In this document: piece by piece, positions 5,919 to 6,251 of the stretch
Numbering within the stretch: the first letter of the stretch is position 1
How the letters are laid out: every line of letters begins with the position of its first letter
Source: an uncultured Micrococcales bacterium
GTDB lineage: Bacteria > Actinomycetota > Actinomycetes > Actinomycetales > Microbacteriaceae
Reading direction: 5' to 3'
NCBI GenBank assembly: GCA_903853515.1
Contig: CAINTU010000144.1
Span: 1-6,251, forward strand
Length of the DNA stretch: 6,251 nucleotides
Program-made: the position numbers and the translations under genes
The notes under the pieces: generated by a model
Told to the model about the DNA's origin: nothing
Seen by the model: only the letters and a program-made list of their open reading frames with translations
Databases searched by the model: none

Positions 5919-6251
5919 CTACTTGACTGCGGAGGCGAGAAACGCTCGATGGAGTGTTAATGATTCGTCATCAAGCCATCCAAATTGACCGTTAGAGTTG
6001 CATTCCAAAAACCAAAGCTCATTTTTATCATCGAGGATGAAATCAAGGCGGCCATATCTCAGTCCAAGACGAGTCATCAACTTGTGAACTCGGACTTGCA
6101 AATCCAGGTTGTCACCTTCATGCCATGATGACCATTTAGCTTGAGTCTTTGTATTAATTTCTGTGCGCCAGTCAATTCTGGTGTCATCGCGCTGGTAGTC
6201 ACATTTGAAGAACCAAGTTTTTCCATCAATATAAACACCTGTGACATCCGC
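5919..6251 (-). CDS. ATP-grasp ligase, C-terminal part (graspetide-ligase/MvdD-like), truncated by window edge
   Basis: The frame is open to the right edge, giving the last 110 residues of a longer protein; family members are usually about 300-350 residues. Fragment residues: VTGVYIDGKTWFFKCD (3-18), the DWR triplet (27-29), LGLRYGRLDFIL (62-73) and FLECNSNGQFGWLD (81-94), ending ASAVK. Asp70, Glu83 and Asn85 are in the positions where ATP-grasp enzymes bind the metal of Mg-ATP. The D-x-R triplet together with the LExNxNGQ-W ending resembles ligases that make omega-ester or omega-amide crosslinks in ribosomal peptides (MvdC/MvdD, SAV_5884-type). This is family resemblance from memory; a RimK-like or other peptide ligase is possible. 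The N-terminus and any precursor peptide would lie beyond the window. GC is about 42%, well below its neighbours, suggesting later acquisition. The stop codon is 12 bases from that of the convergent gene, with no obvious terminator between. Confidence 0.72.
   Translation of the reverse strand, partial: ADVTGVYIDGKTWFFKCDYQRDDTRIDWRTEINTKTQAKWSSWHEGDNLDLQVRVHKLMTRLGLRYGRLDFILDDKNELWFLECNSNGQFGWLDDESLTLHRAFLASAVK

Overview
The window looks like the chromosome of an actinobacterium, most plausibly a compact, moderate-GC member of the Microbacteriaceae (freshwater Rhodoluna/Aquiluna-like). This taxonomic guess is inference. It rests on the SCP-like gene and small membrane gene directly before purF-purM, on PurM wording that resembles Microbacteriaceae sequences as I remember them, on very short intergenic gaps, and on TANNNT boxes sitting six bases before ATG codons, as in actinobacterial leaderless promoters. 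Line counts suggest a GC content in the mid-50s to low-60s percent for most of the window.

Layout. On the minus strand, bases 1-523 hold the N-terminal 174 codons of purD. Upstream of it on the same strand lies a four-repeat membrane protein of the DUF347/COG4705 type (581-1393). A short divergent region (about 1394-1448) separates this from a plus-strand run: an SCP-like gene (1449-1820), a small two-helix membrane protein (1830-2135), purF (2215-3735), purM (3728-4828, overlapping purF by 8 bases) and an ABC-2/YhgE-like membrane protein (4848-5906). After only 12 bases a convergent minus-strand gene begins (5919 to the right edge). It encodes the C-terminal 110 residues of an ATP-grasp ligase that resembles graspetide (omega-ester peptide) ligases. 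The sequence composition drops to about 42% GC there.

How the genes work together. PurF makes 5-phosphoribosylamine (step 1), PurD joins glycine to it (step 2) and PurM closes the AIR ring (step 5) of de novo IMP synthesis, so the core is a purine locus with purD facing away from purF-purM. The SCP-like gene and the small membrane protein travel with purF in actinobacteria, but their roles are unknown. The two larger membrane proteins have no evident link to purines. No RNA genes, CRISPR arrays, insertion sequences or convincing intrinsic terminators were seen, and no stretch longer than 300 bases lacks a gene.

The points most worth following are the AT-rich, edge-truncated ATP-grasp ligase (a possible peptide-modification system continuing to the right), three matching leaderless promoter signatures, and the exact W-x9-G-x4-D pattern repeated four times in the DUF347 protein.
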